A stretch of DNA of 60,989 nt from an uncultured Pseudohongiella sp. (GCA_902537815.1 CACBCS010000012.1:1-60989); one strand, 5' to 3'; counted from the first letter of the stretch, positions 46,401-54,604 are shown. Numbers and translations are program-made. Notes: generated by a model not told the origin, from the sequence alone.

Positions 46401-46659
46401 AGCGGCTAATGGACTGCCGTCAGTCGTGACCCCACTGCTGGCGGGTCAGCTGACCTGGTCTCACGGCAGCGAATTACTGGTTGCAGAAAGCGCAGAGCAG
46501 TTTGCCGAGCAATGTCTGCGCCTGTATCGAAGCCCGGAGTTGTGGGCCAGACTCCAAGAAGGCGGCCTGAGTGCCGTCAACCGGGATTGCTCGGAAGAGA
46601 CATTCAGTCAGGCAATTTTTTCAGTGGTCAAACAACCAGCGAACACCTCCGCAAGTTAG
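43417..46659 (+). CDS. three-module glycosyltransferase with central coiled coil
   Basis: This 1080-residue protein contains three sugar-transfer modules. The first is a GT2-like domain (about residues 13-250; VSVICRTVGRP, FLDDDDW). The second is another GT2 domain (about 446-690; VSILLVFFNQ, VIIVDNHSTDE, LLLNNDALL, YYEESDFCIRLRKSGK). The third is a C-terminal GT-B/GT4-like domain (about 720-1075; LLFVGALREDD, IKLVVVGDN, RIFIAPTRFAAGIPHKV). Between the first two lies a coiled coil (about 270-365) containing a tandem 14-residue duplication. The layout suggests a processive or scaffolded enzyme building a repeat unit of a surface polysaccharide. It begins nine bases after DUF484. Confidence 0.82.
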   Translation: MSASHPSHDGHGRLVSVICRTVGRPTLVTALDSLARQGHSTLEVVLVNAADTDLQDKIPPEFPHPVKHVVSGTHLSRPEAANLGLESSAGEYLLFLDDDDWIAPEHISNLVTALTDNSKLIVAYSSTAKVTEQGEPTGLAFNQDYDPVLLMQDNYIPIHAALFRRSALQQGCRFDPELEIYEDWDFWLQLTQLGDFHHIDVTSAFYREGGESETGAATSGKRYSPDTPLGASRAKLYQKWKNRWSGEQLNALIGKSLAESTIQGLHSEILRKDEAFDKVSERLQRTEDKYLQLENQHSADILARASAEQALMEARQRADRLNSEKMEARRRADQLNSEKAQSEHALRNRIGELSMQVKQLAHAHALIENSLFWRATYPLRQVRNWLRRPRTGSVSEALTPKPENSGAQASDEPLSVKAAYTLQAKAHLKAFLARGEPLVLPESDSPKVSILLVFFNQAHLSLLCLESIVEHASEVEVIIVDNHSTDETAQLLDLISGAKLLKNRDNLGFVKAVNQGAALASAEQLLLLNNDALLEQGAIEFASETLESQEDIGAVGGKILLLDGTLQEAGSLIWQDGSCLGYGRGDDPEQPEYMFRRDVDYCSGAFLLFRKQDFAALQGFDEAFAPAYYEESDFCIRLRKSGKRVVYDPRAVITHFEFASTGGINKASELQLAHRQLFCQKHDDLLSQFCDHTRHSTLQARSPVGLHNVLVIDDRVPYPSMGSGYPRSCHLLQTLMAMPVRLTFYPLQFPHDDWWEIYAQIGMDFEVMLDHGRERLQEFLQSRVGFFDCIIISRDHNMDFFNQAAMLDPRIAQQTRVIYDAEALIAPRKIMHRRLMGETVSEAETASAIKQEVRKARLADAVIAVSEHEADYFKAHENKTTVVAGHAIRPRRAENAFSLRKDLLFVGALREDDSPNVDSLVWFIEQCWPAIRTAEPEIKLVVVGDNTAPSLNEINDKRIIFKGRQASIESFYDACRIFIAPTRFAAGIPHKVHEAAANGLPSVVTPLLAGQLTWSHGSELLVAESAEQFAEQCLRLYRSPELWARLQEGGLSAVNRDCSEETFSQAIFSVVKQPANTSAS
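44350..44433 (+). repeat. 42-bp tandem duplication in the coiled-coil region
   Basis: Two direct copies (44350-44391 and 44392-44433) differ at three positions. Each encodes 14 residues beginning MEARxRADxLNSEK, exactly two heptads, so the duplication lengthens the coiled coil without breaking its register. Confidence 0.9.
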
Positions 46660-46669
46660 AGCGCACCGC

Positions 46670-47605
46670 TCAGAAGTATCTGGCCAGTCGAAACAGCAGA
46701 CTCTGCAGCAGCCCTGATCGAACATTGACACACCCCAGCAGCTGTAACCCGAGGCGCTGACGAAGACTGAGTGCGCCACCATGATGCCGCAGGACAGCGC
46801 GAGACTGCTCAGCCACAGCAAACAGATGGGGATTGGTCTGGTAGGCCCAAATTTTTCCCCAAAGAGATTTCGCTGAAGGGGCCACGGCAACAAACGGCTG
46901 CGCGCCGATCGCATTGGCATCGTGTTGACGATACCGGACCAGAGGCTGGTCAATGAAAAGTCTTCTCCCGTAAGCCACAGCAGCAATAGCCATCCACCAG
47001 TCATGCATGATTGCCGGCGCCGGAATCGGCAACACCTTGATCGCAAGTTCTTCATTGATCACGGCTGTGCACCCGGTAACCAGATTGCTCTGTACCTGGT
47101 TCACTAAACTATCACGCTGAATTTGCAAGCCTTGATACGCAACATAGGATGCCGCCAGTCGTCTCCCCTCGCGGTCAACGACCTCAAGGTCACTGTGCAC
47201 CAGTGCGGGGATCCGGCAAGCCTCCCCCTGCTCGAGTCGTAGCAGGGAATTGAATTCAATCTCAATCTTGTCTGCTACCCAGATATCATCCTGGTCGGCA
47301 AACATCATGTAGGCGCGTGCCAGACCCAGTTCGCTTTTGTGCTCAAGCACATATTGCATGAGTGCTGCAAAACTGGCTTTGGCTCCGAGGTTCGCGCCCT
47401 CGTCGGGCAGAATAAAAAAGCGGCCTGTATGGGCAGCGGCATATCGAGCCAGAATGCCCGGCGTGCTGTCTTCAGAACCGTCATCCCGGGCCACTATAAT
47501 GAAGTCCTTAAAACTCTGCCGGAGAATGGAGTCCAGCTGCTCGCAGACGAACGCTTCCCCGTTGAATGTTGACAGCAAGATTGCCAATCGGGCGGGCTCA
47601 GCCAT
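46670..47605 (-). CDS. family 2 glycosyltransferase, rhamnosyltransferase-like
   Basis: This 311-residue GT2 enzyme has ILLSTFNGEAFVCEQLDSIL at the N-terminus, the nucleotide-binding DDGSEDST and the metal-binding MFADQDDIW, a form typical of O-antigen rhamnosyltransferases. A conserved acceptor-side segment MHDWWMAIAA follows. The C-terminus is hydrophobic and basic. It lies four bases after the upstream glycosyltransferase and converges on the large one. The sugar specificity is a guess from motif resemblance. Confidence 0.82.
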   Translation of the reverse strand: MAEPARLAILLSTFNGEAFVCEQLDSILRQSFKDFIIVARDDGSEDSTPGILARYAAAHTGRFFILPDEGANLGAKASFAALMQYVLEHKSELGLARAYMMFADQDDIWVADKIEIEFNSLLRLEQGEACRIPALVHSDLEVVDREGRRLAASYVAYQGLQIQRDSLVNQVQSNLVTGCTAVINEELAIKVLPIPAPAIMHDWWMAIAAVAYGRRLFIDQPLVRYRQHDANAIGAQPFVAVAPSAKSLWGKIWAYQTNPHLFAVAEQSRAVLRHHGGALSLRQRLGLQLLGCVNVRSGLLQSLLFRLARYF

Positions 47606-47609
47606 AGGG

Positions 47610-48527
47610 TCAGTTCAGCGACTTCGCGTCGCTGATTCCGGCACGAATGCTCTGCCAATAAAGTCTGCGATCCTGCGAACAGACGACAAGCCAGCTCGCT
47701 TTGATAAGGAATCGGATGCGATCACGCAGCTTCCAGCCCAGGGGCGAATAGCTTCGCCGATAGAGATGTGTCCGATTGCGGCTGGAATAATAGGTGCGGG
47801 AGGGGTTGTGCTGCGCCATAAAACCAGCGCGTACTAGCGGGTTATCACTGCGCTCTCCGATCGCATGATACAACACAGCGCCATCTGTCCCGACCAGATC
47901 GAAGCCCAGCGACTTCGCCCGAAAACACCACTCCAGATCGACATTGTCTATGAAATAGCTCTCTTTCATATCACCGATCTGCTGCAGATGTTCCAGTACC
48001 AGTAACGTCCCTGAGGTGATCAGGAAATCTGCCTGAAAATGGCTGTTTGATCCATTGAATGGCCTGTCTGTCCGCAGAATAAAGCGGTTAAAGAGTTTGA
48101 AAGGTGTCTGACGATTGGTCTGTGGGTTGATGATTCTGGGGCCCACCGCCGCTATGCCATTGGCACTCAGGCGCAGAGCATCATGGCAGGCAGAGATCAT
48201 GCGGTTAACAAACTTGTCACACAGGCTGCTATCCTGATCGAACAGGAAGACATAATCACACCCTAAGGAACGGGCTTGCTCAATACCAATGTTGAGCGCT
48301 CTGGCCAGACCCAGGTTCTCTTTGAGCTGGCGAAGCTCGATACATCTTCCATAAACCTGTATCGACTCGACCAGTTCTTGAATGGTCGGCGTGCCATTGT
48401 CAATGACAATAAAATCCGTTTCCTTATTCAACTGGCCAAGCAGCGTGAGTAAGGCAGCCGTGTCGGGAAAGTAGGTCACCACAATCGCCAGACTGTGCGT
48501 CCCGGCAGTGCCAGACATCTCGGTCAT
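47610..48527 (-). CDS. family 2 glycosyltransferase, rhamnosyltransferase-like
   Basis: This 305-residue GT2 enzyme opens with LAIVVTYFPD. It has FIVIDNGT, NLGLARALNIGIEQA and FLFDQDSSL (DxD-like), then YFIDNVDLEWCFRAKSLG, the usual acceptor or base block of rhamnosyltransferases. Its start overlaps the stop of the upstream membrane protein by four bases (ATGA), so it is translated with it. With the two neighbouring glycosyltransferases it forms a small glycan-assembly set. Confidence 0.82.
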   Translation of the reverse strand: MTEMSGTAGTHSLAIVVTYFPDTAALLTLLGQLNKETDFIVIDNGTPTIQELVESIQVYGRCIELRQLKENLGLARALNIGIEQARSLGCDYVFLFDQDSSLCDKFVNRMISACHDALRLSANGIAAVGPRIINPQTNRQTPFKLFNRFILRTDRPFNGSNSHFQADFLITSGTLLVLEHLQQIGDMKESYFIDNVDLEWCFRAKSLGFDLVGTDGAVLYHAIGERSDNPLVRAGFMAQHNPSRTYYSSRNRTHLYRRSYSPLGWKLRDRIRFLIKASWLVVCSQDRRLYWQSIRAGISDAKSLN

Positions 48528-49072
48528 GATGCTTTCATTCCGTCTGGCCCATTATTCAGAGCACCGGTGTTTTCGGGTATTTCCGCAGGCATATCCAATG
48601 ATGCAGGATCCCGTTTCGCCAGGATCACGAAATAGCATATGGACAGGATCCCCAGGCCCAGCCCGACCACGACACCCGCATCAAGGATTCCCCGCCAGGG
48701 CTGTGAAAGGTTTCGGGCAAGAAGGATGAAGCAAAGGATTGCCAGAGTCAGACCGATAGAGAAAAGCTGTCGCCGACGTGTGGCATGGACATAGCCCATG
48801 CAGAACAGCGGCGCAAGGAGTACGTGCAGTGGCTCAGGGTGGTTTCTAAGATAAAGCGCGCGAACCACAACCCTCGGGGCGAAGGCTCTGTGAAAACCCC
48901 GATACCCTTCAGCATAGGCCATATAAATGACGCTGAAGCCAAGCGCGAGCCATTGCCCTGCTGTCAATTCGCGCTCGGTCAGTTCGAGCGCCATGGGTGC
49001 AAGCCGATAGACCGCAAAAAGCAAGAGCAGAAGAACGCCCGCTATACCCCAGAAAAATGCCACAGACTTCAA
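48524..49072 (-). CDS. unknown integral membrane protein
   Basis: This 182-residue protein of unrecognised family has about four hydrophobic segments (residues about 5-26, 42-56, 82-115 in part, and 128-150) and a hydrophilic tail rich in E, N and P. The start is TTG 49072 with AGGGAG seven bases upstream; the next in-frame ATG would remove the first membrane helix. It heads the minus-strand unit with two glycosyltransferases and overlaps the first by four bases, so a role in surface glycan assembly is likely. It is divergent from gshB. Confidence 0.65.
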   Translation of the reverse strand: MKSVAFFWGIAGVLLLLLFAVYRLAPMALELTERELTAGQWLALGFSVIYMAYAEGYRGFHRAFAPRVVVRALYLRNHPEPLHVLLAPLFCMGYVHATRRRQLFSIGLTLAILCFILLARNLSQPWRGILDAGVVVGLGLGILSICYFVILAKRDPASLDMPAEIPENTGALNNGPDGMKAS

Positions 49073-49265
49073 GGTCAGCTCCCTACCAGAAAAGCGGCAT
49101 TATAGACTGTTTCGGTAAAATCTCGGAAAATAAGGTCCATTGCCAGACGGTTTCGTTGAAACCAGACCCCCTGAATCGGTTATCCTCCGTGTCGGAGGAC
49201 CCGATTCACCGGGCGAGAGACTTCCCGGCAGCGCGCTCCCAGAAAAAGCCATCGCGAGATTTCTT

Positions 49266-50225
49266 ATGACTTTACAGATCGGCGTCGTCATGGACCCCAT
49301 AGAGTCCATCAACGTTAAGAAGGACACTACGCTGACTATGCTTCTGGCAGCCCAACAAAAAGGGTGGTCTGTGCAATATATGACTCAGCCGGATCTGCAC
49401 TCTCATGGGGGAGTCAGCCGCGCAAAAGTCAGGGCACTCACCGTGGAAGACAATCCGAAGGACTGGTTTCAGTTCGGCGCAGAGCAAGACATCGAATTGC
49501 GCGAACTTGACGTCATTCTGATGCGGAAAGACCCGCCGTTTGACCTGGACTATATCTATACCACTTATTTGCTGGAACAGGCCCACCTCAGTGGCACCCT
49601 GGTCGTAAACAATCCCCAGAGCCTGCGGGACTGTAATGAAAAAATGTTTGCAACACAGTTTCCCCAATGCTGCCCCGCTTTGCTGGTGTCAGCGGACCCG
49701 GAAAGGCTCAAAGCATTTCATGTCGAGCATGAGGACGTGATCTATAAGCCGCTCGACGGCATGGGCGGATTGTCGATATTCAGGGCCAAGCCGGAAGACG
49801 CCAATCTCAGCGTCATTATCGAGACTTTAACTCAACATGGCAGGCGCCAGATCATGGCGCAGCGTTTTCTTCCAGACATCGTCAACGGCGACAAACGCAT
49901 TCTGATGATTGATGGTGTCCCTGTGCCATATGCTCTCGCCAGGATTCCAGCAATCGGTGAAAGCAGGGGCAACCTTGCCGCCGGTGGCAACGGCGTCGCT
50001 CAACCCCTATCCGATCGGGATCTCTGGATTTGCCAGCAAGTCTCAAGCACACTCAAAGAGAAAGGGCTGTTGTTCGTCGGTCTGGACGTGATTGGCGATT
50101 ACCTCACCGAGATCAACGTGACCAGCCCGACCTGCATACGAGAGATTGACGCTGCATTCAATCTGAATATCGCCGGCGATCTGATGGATACCATTGAGCA
50201 AAAGATTGCACTCAGGGCAGGATAA
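49266..50225 (+). CDS. gshB: glutathione synthetase
   Basis: This 319-residue ATP-grasp enzyme adds glycine to gamma-glutamylcysteine. It opens with LQIGVVMDPIESINVKKDTT, the standard GshB start, and has YKPLDGMGGLSIFR, the RFLPDIVNGDKRILMI block and NVTSPTCIREID. The ATG at 49266 matches the E. coli length (316). The frame extends upstream to 49140, but those residues are unlike the family. The last base of its stop codon is the A of the next gene's ATG. Confidence 0.95.
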   Translation: MTLQIGVVMDPIESINVKKDTTLTMLLAAQQKGWSVQYMTQPDLHSHGGVSRAKVRALTVEDNPKDWFQFGAEQDIELRELDVILMRKDPPFDLDYIYTTYLLEQAHLSGTLVVNNPQSLRDCNEKMFATQFPQCCPALLVSADPERLKAFHVEHEDVIYKPLDGMGGLSIFRAKPEDANLSVIIETLTQHGRRQIMAQRFLPDIVNGDKRILMIDGVPVPYALARIPAIGESRGNLAAGGNGVAQPLSDRDLWICQQVSSTLKEKGLLFVGLDVIGDYLTEINVTSPTCIREIDAAFNLNIAGDLMDTIEQKIALRAG

Positions 50226-51103
50226 TGACGTCAGGAGCTGACGGAGAACTGTCCAGGGAACGATTCAGGTTCATGATTTTTTTGTCAGCCTGTGCCCATG
50301 CCCTGCTCGTCCTCGGCGTGGGTTTCACCTACCTCACAGATGCCAACGATGAGTCAAGTATCGAGGTCACACTGGCTAAGTACCGCAGTCAGATACAGCC
50401 GGATGATGCCGACTTTATCGCGCAGGAAAATCAGACGGGCAGTGGCTCTCAGGATGAAACCACCGTTCCGAGCAGTCCATTTATGTCGGATCTGAATGAC
50501 GCCGATATTAACGAAGTGCGCCCTGCTCACGAATCGCAGGTATTGAACGAAACGCCGGAGCAACCTAACCTGACTGCGCTGTCCTCGATAAACGCAGAGC
50601 AGGCCGTTGCTCAACAACGCGACATGCCTGAGCAAGAGGAGAAACAAGCGCTGTCTGAACAGTCCAGCTCTGAAGAGATCAAGCTTGCGATCGCCAGTCT
50701 GCAGGCAAATTTTGATTTGCAACAGCAAGCGTTCGCCCGCCAGCCGCGGAAATACACGCTCTCTTCCGCTTCAGCCAGAAAGAGTCATGAAGCCAGTTAC
50801 CTGGATTCATGGCGGCGGCGCGTGGAGGCTGTGGGAAACATTAACTACCCAATTAAGGCGCGCCAGCAGCAGGTCTACGGCAACGTCAGGATGCTGATTT
50901 CACTCAACGCCTCGGGCCAGATCAGCGAAACAAGGATTATAAAGTCGTCCGGTGAATCGCTGCTTGATCAGGCCGCCGTCGACATTGTCAACCTGGCTGC
51001 ACCCTTCGAGCCCTTCCCTGAGGAATTGAAAGCCGAAGCTGATATACTCGAAATTGTCAGAACCTTTCGATTTCACGAAAGCAACACGCTCAGCAGCTAT
51101 TAG
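50225..51103 (+). CDS. TonB-family energy transducer
   Basis: This 292-residue protein has a single N-terminal membrane helix (about residues 17-37), a long polar linker rich in Q, E and S, and a C-terminal TonB domain (YPIKARQQQVYGNVRMLISLNASGQI ending in IVRTFRFHE) with the two-strand YGxVxxxxxxxxxGxI pattern. It should couple the inner-membrane proton gradient to outer-membrane receptors. The linker lacks the usual Pro-rich EP/KP repeats. No exbB or exbD is adjacent. It overlaps gshB by one base (TAATG), and the gshB-tonB-yqgE-ruvX order is conserved in Pseudomonas. Confidence 0.85.
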   Translation: MTSGADGELSRERFRFMIFLSACAHALLVLGVGFTYLTDANDESSIEVTLAKYRSQIQPDDADFIAQENQTGSGSQDETTVPSSPFMSDLNDADINEVRPAHESQVLNETPEQPNLTALSSINAEQAVAQQRDMPEQEEKQALSEQSSSEEIKLAIASLQANFDLQQQAFARQPRKYTLSSASARKSHEASYLDSWRRRVEAVGNINYPIKARQQQVYGNVRMLISLNASGQISETRIIKSSGESLLDQAAVDIVNLAAPFEPFPEELKAEADILEIVRTFRFHESNTLSSY

Positions 51104-51129
51104 TTAACGACTATCGAGTGTCCAGTTTT

Positions 51130-51708
51130 ATGGGAGACCCTGCTCAAAGTCATTACCTTGGGAATCAATTTTTGATTGCCATGCCACAGCTGGCCGGTTC
51201 TTATTTCGCCGACACGGTGACCTATCTTTGCAAGCATGATGAGCAGGGGGCTCTGGGTATCGTCATCAATAAACCGCTCGGCGCCCGGGTGATCGATATC
51301 TTTAACGAACTGGATATCAGCTGTGATTTGCGGGACAGCCGCTTCACGACTCAGCGTATTCTGTCCGGTGGGCCCGTAGAAAGAGACAAAGGGTTTATCG
51401 TGCATGACGCCACAGCCCACTGGGACTCCTCAATTTCCGTTACGCCGGAAATTTCAGTCTGCACATCCCGAAAAATCCTCAAGGATATTGCTGGCGGTCA
51501 GGGGCCTGAAAATTATCTTATTGCGCTGGGCTGTGCGGGTTGGGAACCCGGTCAGCTTGAAAGAGAAATCAGCGAAAATGCCTGGCTCACAGCACCAGCG
51601 CAACATGATCTGATTTTTTCAGACAATTACGGCAGCAAATCCAAAGAGGCAGCAGCGCTCCTCGGCGTTGATCTTCAATGTCTTTCACCAGCCGCCGGAC
51701 ATTCCTGA
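51130..51708 (+). CDS. yqgE: YqgE/AlgH family protein
   Basis: This protein of about 192 residues has the family opening NQFLIAMPQLAGSYFADTVTYLC, then GALGIVINKPLG, the LSGGPVERDKGFIVH block and LGCAGWEPGQLERE. In Pseudomonas the homologue AlgH is linked to alginate regulation, but the biochemical function is not known. A GTG at 51118 is an alternative start. It lies between tonB and ruvX as usual. Confidence 0.9.
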   Translation: MGDPAQSHYLGNQFLIAMPQLAGSYFADTVTYLCKHDEQGALGIVINKPLGARVIDIFNELDISCDLRDSRFTTQRILSGGPVERDKGFIVHDATAHWDSSISVTPEISVCTSRKILKDIAGGQGPENYLIALGCAGWEPGQLEREISENAWLTAPAQHDLIFSDNYGSKSKEAAALLGVDLQCLSPAAGHS

Positions 51709-51716
51709 AGACACTG

Positions 51717-52184
51717 ATGCCACTCAAGACTTTCCCTGACTCTCCAAGCGCCCCCTTTGGCGCACTTGCATTCGACTTCGGAACCCAACGTATTGGCGTT
51801 GCATTCGGCCAGAGCCTGACCGGCACCGTGCGACCTGTCTGCGTACTCAAGGCAAAAGATGGCATACCTGACTGGGATCAAGTTGCTCAGTTGATAAAGG
51901 ACTGGAAGCCCGACGCCCTTGTCATCGGGCTACCCTACAATCTTGACGGCACTGAAAGCGAGCTGTTGATTCGATCAGTAAAATTTGCCAATCGGCTACA
52001 CGGGAGATTTCATCTTCCCTGCTATGGCATGGATGAAAGACTGTCTTCCAAAGCTGCCATCGAACAGATATTCGAGGAGACCGGGAAGTTGACTAAAAAG
52101 GCAGAGATCGATGATGTGGCAGCGCAGATCATTCTCGAGAACTGGTTTTCTGCTCTCTTCCAGGCACAGCGAGAAGCCGAATAA
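51717..52184 (+). CDS. ruvX: RuvX/YqgF Holliday-junction-resolvase-like RNase
   Basis: This 155-residue RNase H-fold protein has the first catalytic Asp in FDFGTQRIGVA, the VIGLPYNLDGTES block, MDERLSSKAA and the final Asp in IDDVAAQIILENW. Members process the 5' end of 16S rRNA and have been proposed to act on Holliday junctions. The ATG at 51717 lies 8 bases after the yqgE stop with GAAG upstream. An ATG at 51678 would overlap yqgE by 31 bases. The pyrR/pyrB genes that follow in Pseudomonas are absent. Confidence 0.88.
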   Translation: MPLKTFPDSPSAPFGALAFDFGTQRIGVAFGQSLTGTVRPVCVLKAKDGIPDWDQVAQLIKDWKPDALVIGLPYNLDGTESELLIRSVKFANRLHGRFHLPCYGMDERLSSKAAIEQIFEETGKLTKKAEIDDVAAQIILENWFSALFQAQREAE

Positions 52185-52196
52185 GCCCAGCCAAAT

Positions 52197-52227
52197 GCGG
52201 CAGCGCTGCGTGACCGCTTGTTTTTTT
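52197..52227 (+). terminator. possible terminator after ruvX
   Basis: A short hairpin (GCGG/CCGC, enclosing the palindrome CAGCGCTG) is followed by TTG and a run of seven T at 52221-52227. The stem is weak, so the call rests mainly on the T run and the position 13 bases after ruvX. Confidence 0.35.
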
Positions 52228-52315
52228 ACTATCTGGCCAAAGCGTAGCCCTTGACCTATAGTACCCCCCTTTAGCGAATATCCTATAGCCTGTGATTCGA
52301 ATTACCGGTGAACCC

Positions 52316-53005
52316 ATGAACGGTGTAATAGACAAGATTCACACCGCCCAAGAACAGATAGCGGAGCTTGAGCAGCAAAGTGGCAGACCGCGGGGCAGTG
52401 TGACCCTGCTTGCAGTGAGCAAGCGCCAACCTGTCGCTAAAATTCGTGAAGCGGCAGCAGCAGGGCTACGAGACTTCGGTGAGAACTACCTTCAGGAAGC
52501 CGTCGAAAAACAGCAACAGCTTAAAGATCTGCCCAAGCTTATCTGGCACTTTATCGGACCCATCCAGTCCAACAAAACACGGGGAATTTCGGAAAATTTC
52601 GACTGGGTACACAGTGTGGATCGAAGCAAAATAGCCAGGCGCCTGAGCGAACAGCGGCCCCTGCATCTCAAACCGCTTAACATCTGTATCCAGATCAATT
52701 TATCCGGGGAAGATACGAAATCTGGCACCACTACGGCACAGGTAGCGGACCTCTGTGCGCTGACTGACAGTCTTGAAAACATTCGTTTGCGGGGGTTCAT
52801 GGCAATACCTGCGCCGACAGATAACACAGATGTGCAGCGGGAAAACTTCATGGCCTTGTCGCGCCTCTTTGATACACTGAAGTTTAAACACCCCAGCATG
52901 GACACCCTCTCAATGGGGATGTCGAATGACTACGGCCCAGCAATCTTACAGGGTTCTACCATGATACGTCTTGGCACCGCTCTGTTCGGGCCAAGGCCGG
53001 CATAG
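52316..53005 (+). CDS. yggS: YggS/PROSC family PLP-binding protein
   Basis: This 229-residue TIM-barrel protein binds pyridoxal phosphate and buffers its supply; it has no known catalytic activity. The PLP Lys is in LLAVSKRQP, followed by FGENYLQEAVEK, WHFIGPIQSNK, the GFMAIPAP block and LSMGMSNDY (phosphate binding). The ATG at 52316 fits the family length; a GTG at 52292 would add eight residues. It precedes proC, as is widespread. Confidence 0.93.
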   Translation: MNGVIDKIHTAQEQIAELEQQSGRPRGSVTLLAVSKRQPVAKIREAAAAGLRDFGENYLQEAVEKQQQLKDLPKLIWHFIGPIQSNKTRGISENFDWVHSVDRSKIARRLSEQRPLHLKPLNICIQINLSGEDTKSGTTTAQVADLCALTDSLENIRLRGFMAIPAPTDNTDVQRENFMALSRLFDTLKFKHPSMDTLSMGMSNDYGPAILQGSTMIRLGTALFGPRPA

Positions 53006-53102
53006 GTCGCCAGTGCTTTCACCCGCTTAGGGTTATCCTTGCCAGGCTGAATACGCTAACATTTACGCTCTTGCGCAACGTTTAACCCAGTTGGGATTGA
53101 CA

Positions 53103-53909
53103 GTGAAAAACCTTTGCATCGGATTTATCGGCGCAGGCAACATGGCCAGCAGCCTGATCAACGGCTTGCTCGCTCAGGGAATGGAGCCGGGCTTAATCCT
53201 TGCCTCAGACATTGACAGCTCAAAGACCGAACATTTGAGACAAGAAAACGGCATCCGGATCGCTTCCAATCAGGAACTGGTGAATGCCGCAGACATTATT
53301 GTGCTGGCGGTCAAACCCCAGGTTCTGGGTGAGCTGTGTCAGGAAATCGATCTTTGTTCCCGAAGTCAGCTCGTTGTGTCTGTTGCTGCCGGCATCCCGC
53401 TGGCGAGATTGGAATCCTGGTTAGGCAGCGATACAGCGATTGTTCGATGCATGCCAAATACTCCGGCCCTGATCGGCAAGGGCGTGTCAGGACTGATCGC
53501 CAATGCAAACACCAGCGAAAGCCAAAAAGCATTGGCACGTGATTTGATGGCGGCGGTCGGCATTACCGTCTGGGTGGAGACTGAACAAGCCATTGATGCA
53601 GTAACCGCGGTTTCTGGCAGCGGCCCGGCCTACTACTTTTTGTTCATAGAAGCGATGCAGGAAGCAGCGGAAGCAATGGGTCTGCCGGCAGACACCGCCA
53701 GAATATTGTGTATGCAAACTGCGATTGGCGCATGTGAACTGGCCAACAGCAGCGGTGACTCCGTCAGCGAACTCCGGCGGAAAGTGACTTCACCCGGCGG
53801 CACGACAGAGCAGGCGATTCTTCAGTTCGAGTCTGGCGATTTGCGTGAATTGGTGCGAAAAGCCTTGCGCGCTGCTTGCGATCGCTCGAAACAACTTGCA
53901 CAAAGCTGA
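53103..53909 (+). CDS. proC: pyrroline-5-carboxylate reductase
   Basis: This 268-residue reductase makes proline. It has the dinucleotide motif GFIGAGNMASSLI, the AVKPQVL block, RCMPNTPALIGKGVSG and the C-terminal signature VTAVSGSGPAYYFLFIEAM followed by VTSPGGTTEQAI. The GTG at 53103 has GGGA six bases upstream. The longer frame from TTG 53091 is unlikely. Confidence 0.94.
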   Translation: MKNLCIGFIGAGNMASSLINGLLAQGMEPGLILASDIDSSKTEHLRQENGIRIASNQELVNAADIIVLAVKPQVLGELCQEIDLCSRSQLVVSVAAGIPLARLESWLGSDTAIVRCMPNTPALIGKGVSGLIANANTSESQKALARDLMAAVGITVWVETEQAIDAVTAVSGSGPAYYFLFIEAMQEAAEAMGLPADTARILCMQTAIGACELANSSGDSVSELRRKVTSPGGTTEQAILQFESGDLRELVRKALRAACDRSKQLAQS

Positions 53910-53945
53910 GTCAATCAGACCGGTTACAGAGAAAGAGACAAGCTT

Positions 53946-54545
53946 ATGGAAGTATTTGGTAGTTCTGCCGCCCTATTGGTGAATGCAATTGGTGGCATTT
54001 ATTTGCTGGCAGTATTGCTCAGGTTTCTGTTGCAGTTAGCCCGCGCAGATTTTTATAACCCAGTCTCTCAGGCAGTGGTCAGACTTACTGACCCAATGGT
54101 GAGAATTTTCCGAAGCTTCATCCCCGGTTACCGAGGTATCGATTTCAGCAGTCTTATTCTCGCTGTCGTAGTAGAAGCGCTGGCAGTATGTGTAATGATT
54201 CTGCTGTACGGGGGCAGTATCCCGTCTTTAGGCTTTATCATTACCTGGGCAGTGGTGGGGGTTACCTACTTTATCGTGAACATCTATTACTACGCGATCA
54301 TCGGGTCAATCATCATGTCATTTGTCATGATGTTCTCCGGGAATATGAACCCGCATCCAATCTTACATCTGATCTGGCAACTTACAGAGCCTGTCATGGG
54401 GCCCATAAGAAGGGTAATCCCGCCAATGGGCGGACTGGATTTCTCTCCGATCTTTATCTTTATCGTTATCGGTCTCATACAGAATTTACTCATACAGACT
54501 TTTGGAATCAGTGAGCAGATTGCTGCAGTCGTCATTGGCATTTAA
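53946..54545 (+). CDS. yggT: YggT family membrane protein
   Basis: This 199-residue protein contains two YGGT repeats (residues about 5-85 and 100-190), each with a pair of hydrophobic helices and the LRFLLQLAR...NP...LTDPMVRIFR or HPILHLIWQLTEPVMGPIRR pattern. The family is linked to osmotic tolerance and membrane protein organisation, but the mechanism is unclear. It lies 36 bases after proC, the usual neighbour. Confidence 0.9.
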   Translation: MEVFGSSAALLVNAIGGIYLLAVLLRFLLQLARADFYNPVSQAVVRLTDPMVRIFRSFIPGYRGIDFSSLILAVVVEALAVCVMILLYGGSIPSLGFIITWAVVGVTYFIVNIYYYAIIGSIIMSFVMMFSGNMNPHPILHLIWQLTEPVMGPIRRVIPPMGGLDFSPIFIFIVIGLIQNLLIQTFGISEQIAAVVIGI

Positions 54546-54604
54546 ACCCCTTTTGGCCGGCGAATGACCGCGGCGAAACCTTCTCCTGCCCGTGAATCTT
54601 GATC

